Below are positions 44,826 through 56,338 of a DNA stretch of 64,000 nt, piece after piece. Within the stretch, counting starts at the first letter, position 1, and every line of letters starts with the position of its first letter. Location of the stretch: contig CM077115.1 of assembly GCA_039619475.1 (NCBI GenBank), forward strand, positions 142,240,172-142,304,171, written 5' to 3'. A model generated the notes under the pieces. The model saw only the letters and a list, made by a program, of their open reading frames with translations. It was not told where the DNA came from and made no database searches. The DNA is from Icerya purchasi. Its lineage: Eukaryota; Arthropoda; Insecta; Hemiptera; Monophlebidae. A program made the translations under genes and the position numbers.

Positions 44826-45410
44826 TCAATTTAATGAATCACATGTGGAAATGCGTAATATTATTTTTAAAAATGAAATTAAAAAGTGCATAAAGAGCTC
44901 AATGAGAAACCATTGGAAAGACGTCTGCGACGAGTGGACAAGAAATAAATCCCCAAAAAGATCGGAAGTTAGAGAATCTCCCCTAGAACCTAATCCAGTG
45001 GACTCGTTCTGCAGAAGAGACCAGGTTACGCTCTCAAGGTTGCGAATTGGGCATACCAAGCTAACCCACTCATTCCTAATTAGCAGAGAACCAAAAAACA
45101 GCTGCGACTTCTGTAATTTGGAACTATCTGTTAAGCACATACTAATTGAATGCCCAAGTCTCGTCGCCATCAGAAACAAAAGCCAGCTACCGAACAACCT
45201 CAAGGACTGTCTCAATTCAACCAGCGAATGCTACAAGACCTTAATGTTCCTCAAAGAAGCCAAGTTAATCAATGAAATTTGAAATTATATTGTGTTAAAT
45301 TGTGTCAGTAAATGTTAAACTGATTATTTATGTAATTGTTAATTGTGGTCGTCAATGACCTTGTAGTTGCAAGGCGACCTTAAATAATTAAATAATAAAA
45401 ATAAATTGTG
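44826..45410 (+). mobile_element. I-like LINE 3' fragment (ORF2 C-terminus and tail)
   Basis: A frame of about 145 codons from 44845 to TGA 45280-45282 carries LSRLRIGHTKLTHSFL and CDFCNLELSVKHILIEC, the C-terminal zinc region of I-like ORF2. A short 3' UTR follows, with a stem GGTCG(45347-45351)/CGACC(45375-45379) around an inner CCTTG/CAAGG hairpin. It is followed by an AAATAATTAAATAA-type tail. Truncated at the 5' side; no TSD identified. Confidence 0.8.
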
Positions 45411-45430
45411 AAAGTCAATGGGAAACATAA

Positions 45431-45461
45431 AAAGACAGAAAAGAAAGAAAAAAAAAAGTCA
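45431..45461 (+). repeat. 31-bp exact direct repeat, left copy
   Basis: Purine-rich sequence beginning AAAGACAGAAAAGAAAG, followed by ten A and GTCA, identical to 46347-46377 including the A-run length. The stop codon of the cysteine-rich frame lies in it. Confidence 0.9.
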
Positions 45462-45985
45462 CTTTTTGAATTTCTTTGCTACCATCAATGCTTTTTTATA
45501 CTGGAGACAAGGGCAATCCTCAGTTCCATCAAATAGTAAGCATTTACACTCCGTACATTTCAAGTCGCACTCGCAGTTGTTTCGCTTAATATACAGAAGA
45601 CATTTATCTAAACAACGCTTTTCATTCTCCTCTTCTTCATTGTATTGGAAAAAAATACATTTTTTTTTGGTATTTTCGCACATTTTAGTACACAGCAGTG
45701 GATTCTTGGTAATTCTTTTTCCAAACATGTGCAATATTTTTTTATGTGATCAAGTTCACATAAGCATATGTCACAGTGGAACTCACAGGGGCAATTGTTT
45801 TTTTCCCAGTGGTAAAATTTACATTTATAAATGCATACACTAAAATATTTACATGTCCCACATGCTACACCATCAACTTCCGTTTCAGGCAGTTCGAAAC
45901 ATCCGGTCGATTGCAACAATGCAGGATTGTTATTGTATTTAAACCTAGAAAAATTATACCCAAAATTATGCGAGAATAGTTGCAC
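45459..45985 (-). pseudogene. Cysteine-rich protein with two homologous modules, frameshifted
   Basis: On the minus strand ATG 45985 opens a frame with CGTCKYFSVCIYKC, then NNCPCEFHCDICLC and YCTCL. A shift near 45715-45725 (GGAAAAAG run) moves it to a second frame ending at TGA 45459-45461. That frame holds CTKMC, CLDKC, NNCECDLKCTECKC and DCPCL. The modules align as C-x3-C-x6/8-NNC-x-C-x3-C-x2-C-x-C-x8/9-C-x-C-L, so the protein arose by internal duplication. No signal peptide. The spacing suggests metal binding, but I know no matching family. The gene lies between the 31-bp direct repeats and near the pPolB relic on the same strand. It could be a cargo gene or an unrelated host gene. Confidence 0.5.
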
Positions 45986-46346
45986 AAAATTAAATATTAT
46001 TTTGACTTTTTACGACTGGTTCCGATTTTGTTAATTTCATCATTTGCCAATATTTTAAGTTATGAGAAGGTGAGAATGAAGGAGAAAAGAAATTCTGAAG
46101 CAGACACGTGCCTAGGAAAGAAATATATGACAATGCCGACGATAGGTATACTTAAATAGATATTTGAACAAAAAAACACCATAAAAATGACGAGTATAAA
46201 AAATATAAACATCAAAAAAAAGGGTCAACACAAAAAATGTTCCTCCTGAAGGCAAAATACTGTAAAGGATCAGGTATAAAAAATATAAAGGGTCAGAAGT
46301 GTCAGTGTGAGAAAAAATACATGTATATAAACCTGAGGAGTAAAGT

Positions 46347-46377
46347 AAAGACAGAAAAGAAAGAAAAAAAAAAGTCA
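46347..46377 (+). repeat. 31-bp exact direct repeat, right copy
   Basis: Identical to 45431-45461. Similarity seems to continue weakly beyond it: a TGCTACCA...AATG block lies some 12-16 bases after each copy. Confidence 0.9.
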
Positions 46378-46572
46378 GCACTACAAAACTGCTACCAGAA
46401 ATGAATTCAGACTTGTGTATATATAAATAAAAATTATACTATACTTGTCCATTTGTAAGTATCATGCCAGTACTTTACTATTCTATTTTGATAATGTACA
46501 ATAGAATTTATAATTGTAACTTCACATATGCAATCATCAAAGTCAAAATAAAAAGGTAAATAAAAAGAAGTA

Positions 46573-46720
46573 CTTTTTTTTTTTTTTAAAGGTGTGTATG
46601 TATGGGGGTTTCCATGTGCCGTGTTTAACTATTGGGGCTATTACAGCACATGGAGCCTACTCGAGGGGATTAAACGCGAAAAAAGCACTTGATTAATCTG
46701 AAAGGAGCATTATTGCTTCC
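46573..46720 (-). mobile_element. Relic of a Jockey-type 3' UTR
   Basis: A T-rich run (46574-46587) marks the tail. The element strand carries AGTAGGCTCCATGTGCTGTAA and a stem CCATGTGC(46612-46619)/GCACATGG(46646-46653). This matches in layout and partly in sequence the 3' UTR of the Jockey element ending at 56869 (AATAGGCTCC, ATGTGC/GCACAT). No ORF2 sequence could be recognised upstream. Confidence 0.5.
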
Positions 46721-46974
46721 ATAATTTGAAAAAATAAATTTTCTTATACCACAATCATGTGCAATTTTTAAATATTTTCTGATATTCCTCTCTGCCAGTT
46801 TATGAAAGCGCATATTGTATCCACATGAGGGGATAAAGATGAATTAGAATAATCACGCTCATCCCAACTGCATGCATTATCTAATAGTAGCATCCTTTTT
46901 AGTACTTCTGCATGTAAAGTTTTATAAATATACTTACTGAAAGATTGAAAATTTCACTTTACTACAAGTTACTT

Positions 46975-49130
46975 TAATATTAGGCGGAGAGTGTTTGTCA
47001 TTAATTTGTAAAAATTTTTCTGAAATTCATTCTTTGTCTATTAGTGAAGATGAGTATTGAGATTGACATATTTTTTAAGGCACAATGTCTGTTCAAATTT
47101 AATTGTCCTGTGAATTTTGCAAAGATGTAAACCGTTTTTAATAGCAAATTTTCAAATATGAATAATGAATAATATAATTTGATTTATTCACTAGTGTTTC
47201 CACTATTTTTTTTTACATTCGCCCTATGCAAAACGTTTTTAGACATGGGGGGCATATTGATAGGTGAGAGTGTAAAAGATGCAACTCCTTCAGATACTCT
47301 AGATCAACTTCCCTGACAGGGGAACCATCCTCAACTGCCATGACGTCGAGACTGGCAATTTCCTCATCAATCATCTATTGAAACCATCTACATGGAAGTG
47401 GCGAACACATCGCTGTACCATATGGATTGTTACAATCAATGTAGAATATAAAATTGGACTTATCCCGGCTATCACTACAATCGGTCAAAGAAACATATTG
47501 GTTGTTTGCAACACAATACTGCCTAGGGCACTGTGTTAATCCTCTATGGACAGCAGATTCAAAAAACAGATACATATAATCTGTGAGGAGTTCTATTTGT
47601 ACTCCTGTAACTTTCAGCATGGCTTAAAAGTTCAGGGGCACCAACATGCATCTAAGTGGTAAATATTATGGCAAACTTAACAAAAATTCTCAAACATGTC
47701 AGCTAATAATAGCACATCTGTCGGCAAAAAAATATCACTATAATCACCTAATGTGCTGATATTTAGCATGCTCCATACATTTCTCGCATGATCATAATCT
47801 TGGTCAGAGATGTGTGTTTTGCAAAGGGAGTTATAAAATTTTTCCCGGCTAGGTAATGTTGTTTCTGCCAGTTTAGAACAGTCATCACAATACTCATATG
47901 GAAACACACCCTAACACCTTAGCAGGGAGAGCAGTGAATGATTGGCGAGGTTGGCTAATATATGCTGGAATGAATCATCTAGTAAATTTTTCATTAACTT
48001 TTCCAAACTACTAGCACAGCTGAAGAATATGTTTACTCACACTCATTTTATAAATCCTCTGTATCTCTATACTGTACTTGCTAGGGTAAATATATTTTGC
48101 CTGTCATATGCTAGCTTTCTGATGATCAGATGACACCATCATATGAACTTAAATTATGCATTATCACAGGAACAAATGAAGGAAGCTGATGCCGGATAGT
48201 ATACATTACAAGTGAGCAGCACCTTGGTAAGCTCTTGTTATATGACAATGATCTGCAGCCTTGTCATTTCCTAATGGACCTCTACAAATATGACATTCAG
48301 GAGCTGTACTACATATATTTAAGACGACATTGAGCAGTCCATGAAATACATGTTTTATTCTGCTCAAAGATTCTTACATTTGATAACAACATTGGGAATG
48401 AAATGCCAGTTCAGTTATACTTACTTCTCAATAGTGGATTCCAGAGATACTGACTGACACACTGCAGGTGTTTTTTTTTAATTTTGCAAGAATCACATAC
48501 ATAAAACATTGCTCATTGTCAGCATTATATGGCTTCACATTTACTACTGCCTCCTTGCATTTTAGGAAAGAGCCTGCACACTGAAGAAGGTTTCTGAAGT
48601 TAAGACAAACTTTGAGATATTCGACTTTTTGTATTGGCCATCTGGACCTGAAGCGTAATCCACCTTGTCAATCAATGCATATATCTGCTGTACAGACTCA
48701 TTATGCCATCCCTCTAAATCATCACCAAGTAGTAGTAAACATGCACTTAAAATGAAGTACATTGGTGATGAGTTAATTTTATCATCAGCAACCGTCCTCT
48801 CAAATACACAAAGTAGAATCAAGCTAACTTTCATACCCATCCAGTTATTGTCTTCAATTTTTTTGATAACATCATCCTTAATATTTGTTAAAAAAATGTT
48901 CAATATCCAGCTGCATGTTGTTGATGTGTTAACAAAGAAGCAGGCGTCTCTTACTCATAGGTACTTGTTGCAGTGCAAGGCGCAGTGTTGGAAAAGTTTT
49001 GTTTGCAATATCAGTCGAAATATACCTATTTCATTTGTTTGGTCAAAAATTAAAAATTTCTTTAACAATATAACTTACACTGACTGCTATTTCACACTCC
49101 TGAAAAAATTTAAAGCAATCAATAGGACAT
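46975..49130 (-). pseudogene. Protein-primed DNA polymerase B (Polinton type) relic
   Basis: Several frames on the minus strand carry clear pPolB blocks in order. N-terminal region at about 48560-48900, then KCKEAVVNVK...EQCFMYVILAKL near 48500-48570. [19 protein letters not shown] and [23 protein letters not shown] lie at 47677-47907. Next come QIELLTDYMYLFFESAVHRGLTQC and the catalytic-type IFYIDCNNPYGTAM near 47440, then DLEYLKELH. Finally ETLVNKSNYIIHYSYLK, IHRTIKFEQ and KNEFQKNFYKLMTN lie at 46990-47225. The polymerase copies the element from a terminal-protein primer. Many stops, deletions (48000-48480 is hardly recognisable) and loss of the C-terminal third make it dead. It is the strongest evidence for a Polinton in this window. 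Confidence 0.85.
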
Positions 49131-49199
49131 TCACTTTAACACTACTAACATCTTACTACTGCATAGTATAATTATACTTTCAAAAAAAGATATGTGAAT

Positions 49200-50600
49200 T
49201 TAAGTTTTAGCTCATTTTCATCCTTTCATTGATTTAGTTTTTCAAATAATATACTCTAGTAAAATACCATGTGAGAGATATTTTAATTAATCAGTAAGAC
49301 TAATTATTTAAGTAAATGATCTGAGCATTTGAGTCATTTAATTATAGTTAATAAAATTTCTTCAAATAAAATTAAAAATATTATTTTACAGCAAAGTTAA
49401 TGAAACAACTAATTAATATTAAATCAGAATGAATGGGAACCTATTTATAGAAAAATACTATAGTTTATACTTTCACTAATACACAAATACAGAAACATAA
49501 ATTAACACAGATAAAGAACAATGTAAAATTTTAAAATACATATCACATTTAGAATTGATAAAACAATTGTAGTGAAAGAGTGGAAGCAGGCAGTAGTGGA
49601 AACAAGTAATGAAAAAATTTCAGTTAAATATTTTAGCTTCACTGCGTGAGTGAAGATTATTTAAAGTAAAGGATGGAATAGGGTAATAATACATTTTTTA
49701 AAAATGAAACTTGATATTAAAACATGATAAATAAAAGAAATACTTTAGGAACAAATTATTAATGAGCGAGCAGTACAAGAAAATAAATGAGTAACTACAT
49801 AATGATATCTATTAACTTGGTAGGCATTCCACGTGCGACATGTATTATGTTTATGTAGATGTTCTAAAGTAAATACCGGAGTTGGATATTGAAATGAAAT
49901 TAACAACGAAGGATGCTGCTGATGCTGATGCTGATGTTATTCTGCTGCTTTTGTTGCTATGTTTTTTCATTGCTGCAACTGTTGTTGTTACTGTTGAGTT
50001 TTCATTATTGCTTCTGCTACCGAATGTTCTAATGTGCTAAAGAAAATTATATGTATTTATTTTTATTATATTGTAAATATTGGAGTAATATAAATAAATA
50101 AAAAAATTGTAACTTCAAAATTATTTGCATAATAAATAGTATTTTCAAGTCTAAATCATTCTGACAAGTGAAAGAAGAAAAATGTTATTGCTTAGTGACA
50201 TTTATTAATGTGTATATAAGGATATGTTTTCAAAAAAGTAAAAATAAAACTACTACCTTTTAATTGAACTTTCTTCATATTTTCCTTATAATCCGCACCC
50301 ACTTTCAATACTATAACTAAGAAAAATTGTGGAAAAATAGAACACGTAATATCCAACATTATTAATCATTCCACTTAAGAGTTATTGAAGTAAACTTGCT
50401 TTGACTTTTTATTTTCTTTTTGTTTTTTTTTTTATTTTTTTGGTTTTAAATTTTTTTTTGTTTTTTTTTAACTTTCTTTTTTTTTCGAAATATTAATTCG
50501 ATTCTTTACAGCACTGCATCAGAGACCTTCAGGTATGGGGTAAAACATACAAATCACATGACCTGCAGGGCTTTGATGTAACTCGGTACAGAATGGAATT
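49200..50600. other. AT-rich non-coding segment
   Basis: No gene seen. Contains a short TGC/TGA triplet array at about 49914-49945 and a T-rich block at 50410-50485. The latter abuts a GC-richer stretch (50508-50560) that may be the 3' end of an old retroelement on the minus strand. Confidence 0.5.
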
Positions 50601-50628
50601 AATATTCTTTCAAATACTCGCATTCTCT

Positions 50629-50877
50629 TCACATCATCGATCTTACATATGGTGTCGAATGCGTTGAGTTAAATTCCATTATCGCTTCCTCAACTGACTG
50701 AGGAAATGTTAATGGAATTCCAGAAGCGATCATCTGTTGAATGATAATTTGGCGAATCCCATCATGAAGGTAAGGAAGAATCTGCATAGAAGGTGCATCA
50801 TGTTCATTTATTGAATTTGATAGGGATGGCGGTGAGTGAGGCGTGGACATATGGGGGAAAGCTTCCTTTGGTGCCAT
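50629..50877 (-). CDS. Small ORF, unknown
   Basis: 82 codons of ordinary composition starting at ATG 50877, with a Ser/Pro-rich N-terminus and a helical centre (LHDGIRQIIIQQMIASGI). No motif recognised, no signal peptide. It could be an exon or a Polinton remnant, but nothing in the sequence decides this; it could also be chance. Confidence 0.25.
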   Translation of the reverse strand: MAPKEAFPHMSTPHSPPSLSNSINEHDAPSMQILPYLHDGIRQIIIQQMIASGIPLTFPQSVEEAIMEFNSTHSTPYVRSMM

Positions 50878-51504
50878 TTGTATCTAAATAAGAAAAAAAA
50901 AATAGAAAATCGTGTGATTAATATTCTTTCGAATAAATGATAAAAAATTTTACTTGTTAGGCAAAAAATAATAATATTTGGAATATCCTTTTAAAAATAC
51001 TATGTTAAATCCTAATACTTGTAATATAGCCTCGAGATTACAAAAGAAAAAATAAATTAGTAAATTTGGATAATAATTAAAAATAGAAAAAGAAAAGAAA
51101 TTGCTTATTTGATAAAATAAAAAAAAATAAATAAAAATTGAAACCCTTTACTTAATCAATGGAATATGAGTGTGATTATATTTTGAAAATAAGGTACAAA
51201 TGTGAGATAATGAAAATGTATGAAAAATACATTGGTAATTATAGAGATGTTGTAAGAATATAAAAAATTACAAATTCAAAAAATGTTGTAATGCAATTTA
51301 ATTAAATAAATAAATAAAATAGTGCAATTTTCATATTGTAGATTAATGATAACCAAATTTTAATCCATTAATAACCATCTTTACTAAATCTGTTGTATTA
51401 GTTTTATTTCTATTTGTATAGTTCATTAACACACATTCCATGTAAAGATCTACCAATCAAGCTCACACTAAACCATAAGCTACACTCACATTTTTTAAAT
51501 ATGC

Positions 51505-51530
51505 ATATATATATATATATATATATATAG
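51505..51530 (+). repeat. (TA)n microsatellite
   Basis: About twelve TA units just left of the I-like fragment. Confidence 0.9.
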
Positions 51531-52066
51531 TCTGCCCAAAAATACTCATAGTACTTTCAACAAACATACCAATAAAATGGCACATAATGCAAATTCCAAA
51601 AAAGTGTATTTGAAAAATGCAAAACTTTCTTGCTTAAAACATGTATTATTAAAAAGAACTGTCTGTTATTTGGGAACAAATATTTTTTCAGATTATATAA
51701 GCTGTGCTACAGTCTTCAGTGGACGACGACGGCGGCTCATCAACATATGGTTGAAGCCCCTCCGTGGAACGCCAGTATACAGCAATTAACAAAATTTAGA
51801 GGCCAGAATAAGAAAAACAGCCAACACCTGAGGTCCAAATTAAAAAAACATGTACATATATTCCGTCTGGCAAACACGAATGGGAACAAAACTGTCGCTC
51901 TCAGAAACTGTTCTAAGTCAAGGGAAACCTTCGGCGATGGAGCATCTCATACAGACAGGACCGACATGAGGAAACAACACTAGCTCGTCTGCGCATAGGC
52001 CACTGCCTCCACACACATAGCCACCTGTTTCAAAAACTACCGCAACTGACATGTGAAATTTGTGGA

Positions 52067-52075
52067 GTGCCGGTT
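52067..52075 (+). repeat. Target-site duplication GTGCCGGTT, left copy (pair at 52550-52558)
   Basis: Exact nine-base pair flanking the nested fragment; its last T bases run into the poly(T). Confidence 0.9.
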
Positions 52076-52549
52076 TTTTTTTTTTTTTTTTTTTTATGGG
52101 TACGACAACGAAGAGCAACAGCCCAATCAGCCAAGGAATCTAAGTAATAGTTCAAAAGGAGAATAACATATTAGATTTCGATCTGGTGCGAGATTGAATG
52201 AATAAAAGAAGCTAGAATAGGAACAACTGACAAGGAAGGAAATGAGAGAACATAAGAGTCATTGTATGGAGTAGGAAGACGAAGATCCAAAAGCCGAAAA
52301 TAAAAGAGAGAACGTTCTGAAGAGAGTGAGGAACATTCGAAGAAGACGTGATTGATATCACACAGAAAAAAGGAGTCCTCTGGGTGAAGAGGGCACCGCG
52401 GAGAAGAGACGAGGGAAAAACGATAAAGTGACGAAGGAAGAAAGGTATGACCGAAACGAAGACGACATATAGTGGTGATCAGGGGGACGACAAAGGGAAG
52501 GAAACATGTCGAACCATCTGGTCAAAGAAGGTAAGAGCTGAACGGAAAG
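52076..52549 (-). mobile_element. 3' fragment of the pyrimidine-rich RNase H LINE
   Basis: 474 bases with a T run at 52074-52096 as tail. The coding remains (CRLRFGH-like, LHPEDSFFLCDINHVFFEC-like) match the C-terminal region of the copy at 55371-56281, base by base in the stretch around 52385-52460. It is flanked by a 9-bp TSD and interrupts the zinc motif of an I-like ORF2. Confidence 0.8.
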
Positions 52550-52558
52550 GTGCCGGTT
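52550..52558 (+). repeat. Target-site duplication GTGCCGGTT, right copy
   Basis: Partner of 52067-52075. Confidence 0.9.
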
Positions 52559-52637
52559 ACGGTGGAACATCTCCTCACCTCGTGCCGAAATTCTGGTGGA
52601 CAATGAAAAGGCCTGCGGAAACATCTTCAAATTTTTA

Positions 52638-55015
52638 AAGCTAAGGTTCCAGCAATTAATCGTATCGCCTTGTTTTGAATGACATTTAGTTAATGAAGTT
52701 CGGCTTTCTTAGCACTATCGTACACTATGGCCCCGCAATCTATTTTTGAACGCACCAGAAAACTATATAGAATTTCCAAGTATTTGCGATCTGATCCCCA
52801 GTTGCTATGAGCTACCATTTTTATAATATTTAAGGGATTTTGGCATTTTATTTTCAGCTCTTCGATGTGTCTTTTCCAGGTCATTTTCTGGTCGAACCGC
52901 ATTCCCAAAATTTTTATAGTATTGGATGTTTTAATGGGAATATTTCCAAGTTTTAGATCGACGGTGGAAGGAATTTGTTTTCTGTTGGAGAAAATTATGC
53001 ATTCAGTTTTTTCGTTTGAAAGTGAAAGTACTCGATCTGTGGCCCATTCCAAAATTTTGTTGATATTTTTTTGTAGTAGTTTCTCGGCATTACATATCTT
53101 TTTAGTCGTGATGTAAATATAAAGATTGTCTGCAAATATGCCGTATTTTACTGGAGCCTCAATTAAATGTTGCAAATCAGATATGCCGATTACGAACAGG
53201 GTAGGGCTAATATTTGATCCCTGCGTGGTTCCGTTTTCTTGAGTAGTCGGCTGTGATAAAATGTCCTGGATCCGTACTTGAAAGGTTGTATCTGTAAGGA
53301 ACTGTTTGACAAATTTATGTAAGTTTCCTTTTATTCCCCATTCCGCAGGTTGTCTTAGAATTATATGGCGCTAAATACGGTCGAAAGCTTTTTCTTGATC
53401 AAAGCTGATTAGTATTGTTTGTTGATCATTTAAAAACCCATCGCATATTTCTTGTTGTAGTTTAACTAGATAATCTGCAGTGCTTCTTTTCGAACGAAAG
53501 CCAAATTGTATCGGGTCTAATAGATTGTTTTCTTCCAAGTACGACTTGAGTCTATTATTTACCATCTTTTCAAGTACTTTACACAATACATTGGTCAGTG
53601 AAATTGGCCTATAACTGTCAACTACGGATGGATTTTCGCCTGGTTTAAGCAGAGGAATTATGTGTGCTCCCTTCCAGGTCTCTGGAATGTGATTTTCGGT
53701 CCAGATTATATTTACTAATTTTAGTAACTTGTCTACTTCAGTGTTTGGTAGTTTTTTTATCATGTCGATGTGGATCGAATCCGGGCCTGGAGCTGTGGAT
53801 TTCATTGATCTTACCGCATTTTGAAGATCCGTTATATCGAAGGAAGTATTATATTTTTCTGTGTTGTCAGAAGATGGTTCAATAAGATTTTGCCCCGATA
53901 GTTGTTTGATTGCGATGAGCTGTGGATTGTACATTTTATTGGAGGACATCTGACCGAAATGTTCCGCTATAGCAGTGGCTATTGTCGATTTTTCGACTAA
54001 AATTTCTTGTCCTGATTTTATAGCTGATATACTGGTGAAAGCATTTTTCTGGGAGATCATTTCAATTTTATTCCAGATTTTTGAGATAGGAGTTGTGCGA
54101 TTTATTGTTGAGATAAATTGCCTCCAACAATTTGTTTTTGCTTCACGAATAGTTCGGCGACATTTCGCTGGTGCTATTTTAAAATTGTTCCTATTTTCTT
54201 CACTCGGATGGCGTTTAGCTTTAGCTAATAGTCTATTTTTGTTTTTGATCGCAATCTTGCAATCGTTATTCCACCAGATGGTTTGTTTGCGTGTTGTCAG
54301 GGTTGAATTTTTTGGTATGGATTTCGTCGCGGCTAAAAGTATTTCGTTTGTGACTATTTCATTCAGTAAATTGACGTCTTCGTTGAAATTGTCGAATTGT
54401 ATATTTACTGAATCTGCGTACTTGGGCCAGTCTGCGTCTTTTATTCTCCATGTTGGATATTTCTTTAGTTGTTGATTCTTGTTTCGAAGGTGCAAGTATG
54501 CGATAATTGGATAGTGATCGCTGCCGCATAACGACTCTAGAGTGTCACATTCTAAAATGTGTGCTATGGAATTTGAGCTTAAGACTAGATCAATTGCCGT
54601 TGAAGTTCCATTGTAGACATTGAAGTGAGTAGGTTTTCCATTATTTAGTAAGATTAAATTTTGCCGATCTATGAATTTTCTATCTGCCTACCTCTCGCAT
54701 TTGTGGTGACAGAGCCCCATATGATATTATGAGCGTTGAAATCTCCGCACAATATGTATGGTTGCGGTAGTTGTTAACCAATTGATCGAGTTTTGTGTCA
54801 CTGAGATCGTCTTCTTGATGTAGGTAGAGAGAGCAGATCGTGATTTGGGTGGGTACATTTAATATGGCGGCGCTTGCTTGTAGCTGTGTTTGTAAATTTA
54901 GTGATGTGCTATGGATACTGTTATGTACTGCTGATATTACTCCTCCTCTGGCTATTAAACCATCGGTGGAATCTTTCCTGTACACATTATAGTGTTTATA
55001 GAAGCAGATTAATGG
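52638..55015 (-). pseudogene. I-like LINE ORF2 (endonuclease and RT), truncated at both ends
   Basis: On the minus strand, endonuclease pieces lie in two frames (GGVISAVHNS, SLYLHQEDD, GSDHYPII near 54510). A linker follows, then RT with SYRPISLTN, SFDQEKAFDRI, TTQGSNISP (where PQGSxxSP is usual) and IFADNLYIYI, in which the catalytic second Asp has become Asn. Breaks: frameshifts near 54690 and 54770, TAG at 53369-53371 (Trp expected) and TAA at 52690-52692 (Gln expected). It is close to the I-like copy at 12800-17406. The C-terminal region is missing at 52638. Confidence 0.85.
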
Positions 55016-55363
55016 TATCGGTAACCCAACTATTTAAAAACAAAACTGTTACCTCCTTTACTAATATATTTCCTATTGCACCGTTGGTAATAAAATCAAT
55101 TATTTCTCGCTTATTTAATCCATGCTATGCTTAGTTCTTATATGTATTTTATTATTTTCTGTTTTATATTATTTTGAGGGGTATCAAACATATTAATATA
55201 CGTCTGATAGTTGGTGTGATTCTTTTTATGCTACTTGGACTGAAGTAATTTTAAATTCACTTATTTTACACATATTCATATTATACAACAATATTAAAAT
55301 TCCGTTGTGGCAGATACATTACCGCAGCTTTGAACAAATAACAATTTGAATTAAAACTTAAAA

Positions 55364-55370
55364 TAACTAT
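55364..55370 (+). repeat. Probable target-site duplication TAACTAT, left copy (pair at 56282-56288)
   Basis: A seven-base match next to the poly(T) tail and the 5' truncation point; short, hence moderate confidence. Confidence 0.55.
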
Positions 55371-56281
55371 TTTTTTTTTTTTTTTTTTTTTTAACCCCCC
55401 TTTGGGCATATCAACAAAGGATCTTCGCCCAGAAACGAAAGGAAGGAGAAGGATCAGTTAAATGTAGATTCGGTCAGCTATTGATAAGATAAAGGAACTG
55501 AGGATAGGAACAACTAAGATCGACGGAAACGATAAGATATACGAGGCACAATAAGGAGTAGGGAGTTTGAGTGACAGCAGATTGGAATACAAAGAGGTAC
55601 GTTCGTTCACGAGGGATGGACATTCAAAGAGGATATGGTCAGGATCACAGACGGCTACGTCGTCAGGATGAAGAGGGCAATAAGGGGAAAGAGCGAGATG
55701 AAAACGAAAGCGTGAGGAAGGAAGAAGAGTATGATTCAGACGTAAACGGATAATAGGAACAATAACGGAGCGGTGAAGCGAAGGAAAATCGTAAAACCAA
55801 GGCCGCGTGGGAAGATTAGGTTGGATGGAAAAATAAAAGGAAGAATGATTAGAAAAGGAGGAAACGTAAAAATCTGACCAAAATCTAACATGAAACTTTT
55901 TGCACAATGGGAGTAAATTCGAAACGGGAATTTTAGGGAAAAAAAAGCGGGAGGATACAGCAATCTGAGCCAAAGAATCAGCCATTTCGTTACCCTCTAT
56001 CCCCATATGACTGGGGACCCAGAGCATTTCAATGCGGATAGCGTGAAGTGAGAAGAGAGTGTGAATGAGAGAGCGAATACGGAGGATGAAAAGGTCAGAG
56101 GAGTGAGAGGGGAAATGAGAGGAAATAGCTTTAAGAGCACACATGGAGTCGGAGATAATTAAAAATTTAGAAGAAGAACGATGTGAGGAAATATGGATTA
56201 TGGCACGTAAAATGGCCGTTAACTCGGCCGTAAAGATAGTACAAAAGGAAGGGAGACGAAAAGATTCAGAGAAATTAATGC
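55371..56281 (-). mobile_element. 5'-truncated pyrimidine-rich RNase H LINE
   Basis: Tail T22 at 55371-55392. On the minus strand one frame, extending upstream of the ATG at 56144, reads the RNase H domain: FTAELTAI (Glu), IISDSMCALK (Asp), WVPSHMGIEGNEMADSLA (His, Asp). The C-terminal zinc region follows (IRLRLNHT, CDPDHILFEC), with a stop at 55458. The first RNase H Asp is lost at the truncation. The reading frame is clean, so the insertion is not very old. Related to 9320-10680 and 52076-52549. Confidence 0.85.
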
Positions 56282-56338
56282 TAACTATATTCAGTATGGT
56301 ATGCAGTAAATGAAAGGTATTTTTATAGATTAAGTAAT

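Larger units (their letters stand above)
51577..52637 (+). pseudogene. I-like LINE ORF2 C-terminal fragment, interrupted
   Basis: Plus-strand frames read PPWNASIQQ near 51760 (counterpart of LPPWHTTFQ in the 12.8-kb copy), then LARLRIGHCLHTHSHLF and CEICGVPV up to 52075. After the nested insertion, TVEHLLTSC follows from 52559. Together these form the C-terminal zinc region (C..C...H...C), split by the insertion at the Val between the second Cys and the His. Frameshifts are present. The end at 52637 meets the minus-strand I-like fragment tail to tail. Confidence 0.65.

Noticed and set aside
46112..46381. Minus-strand hydrophobic frame overlapping the right 31-bp repeat
   Set aside because: Its N-terminus is only the translated purine run of the repeat, and the rest is low complexity.
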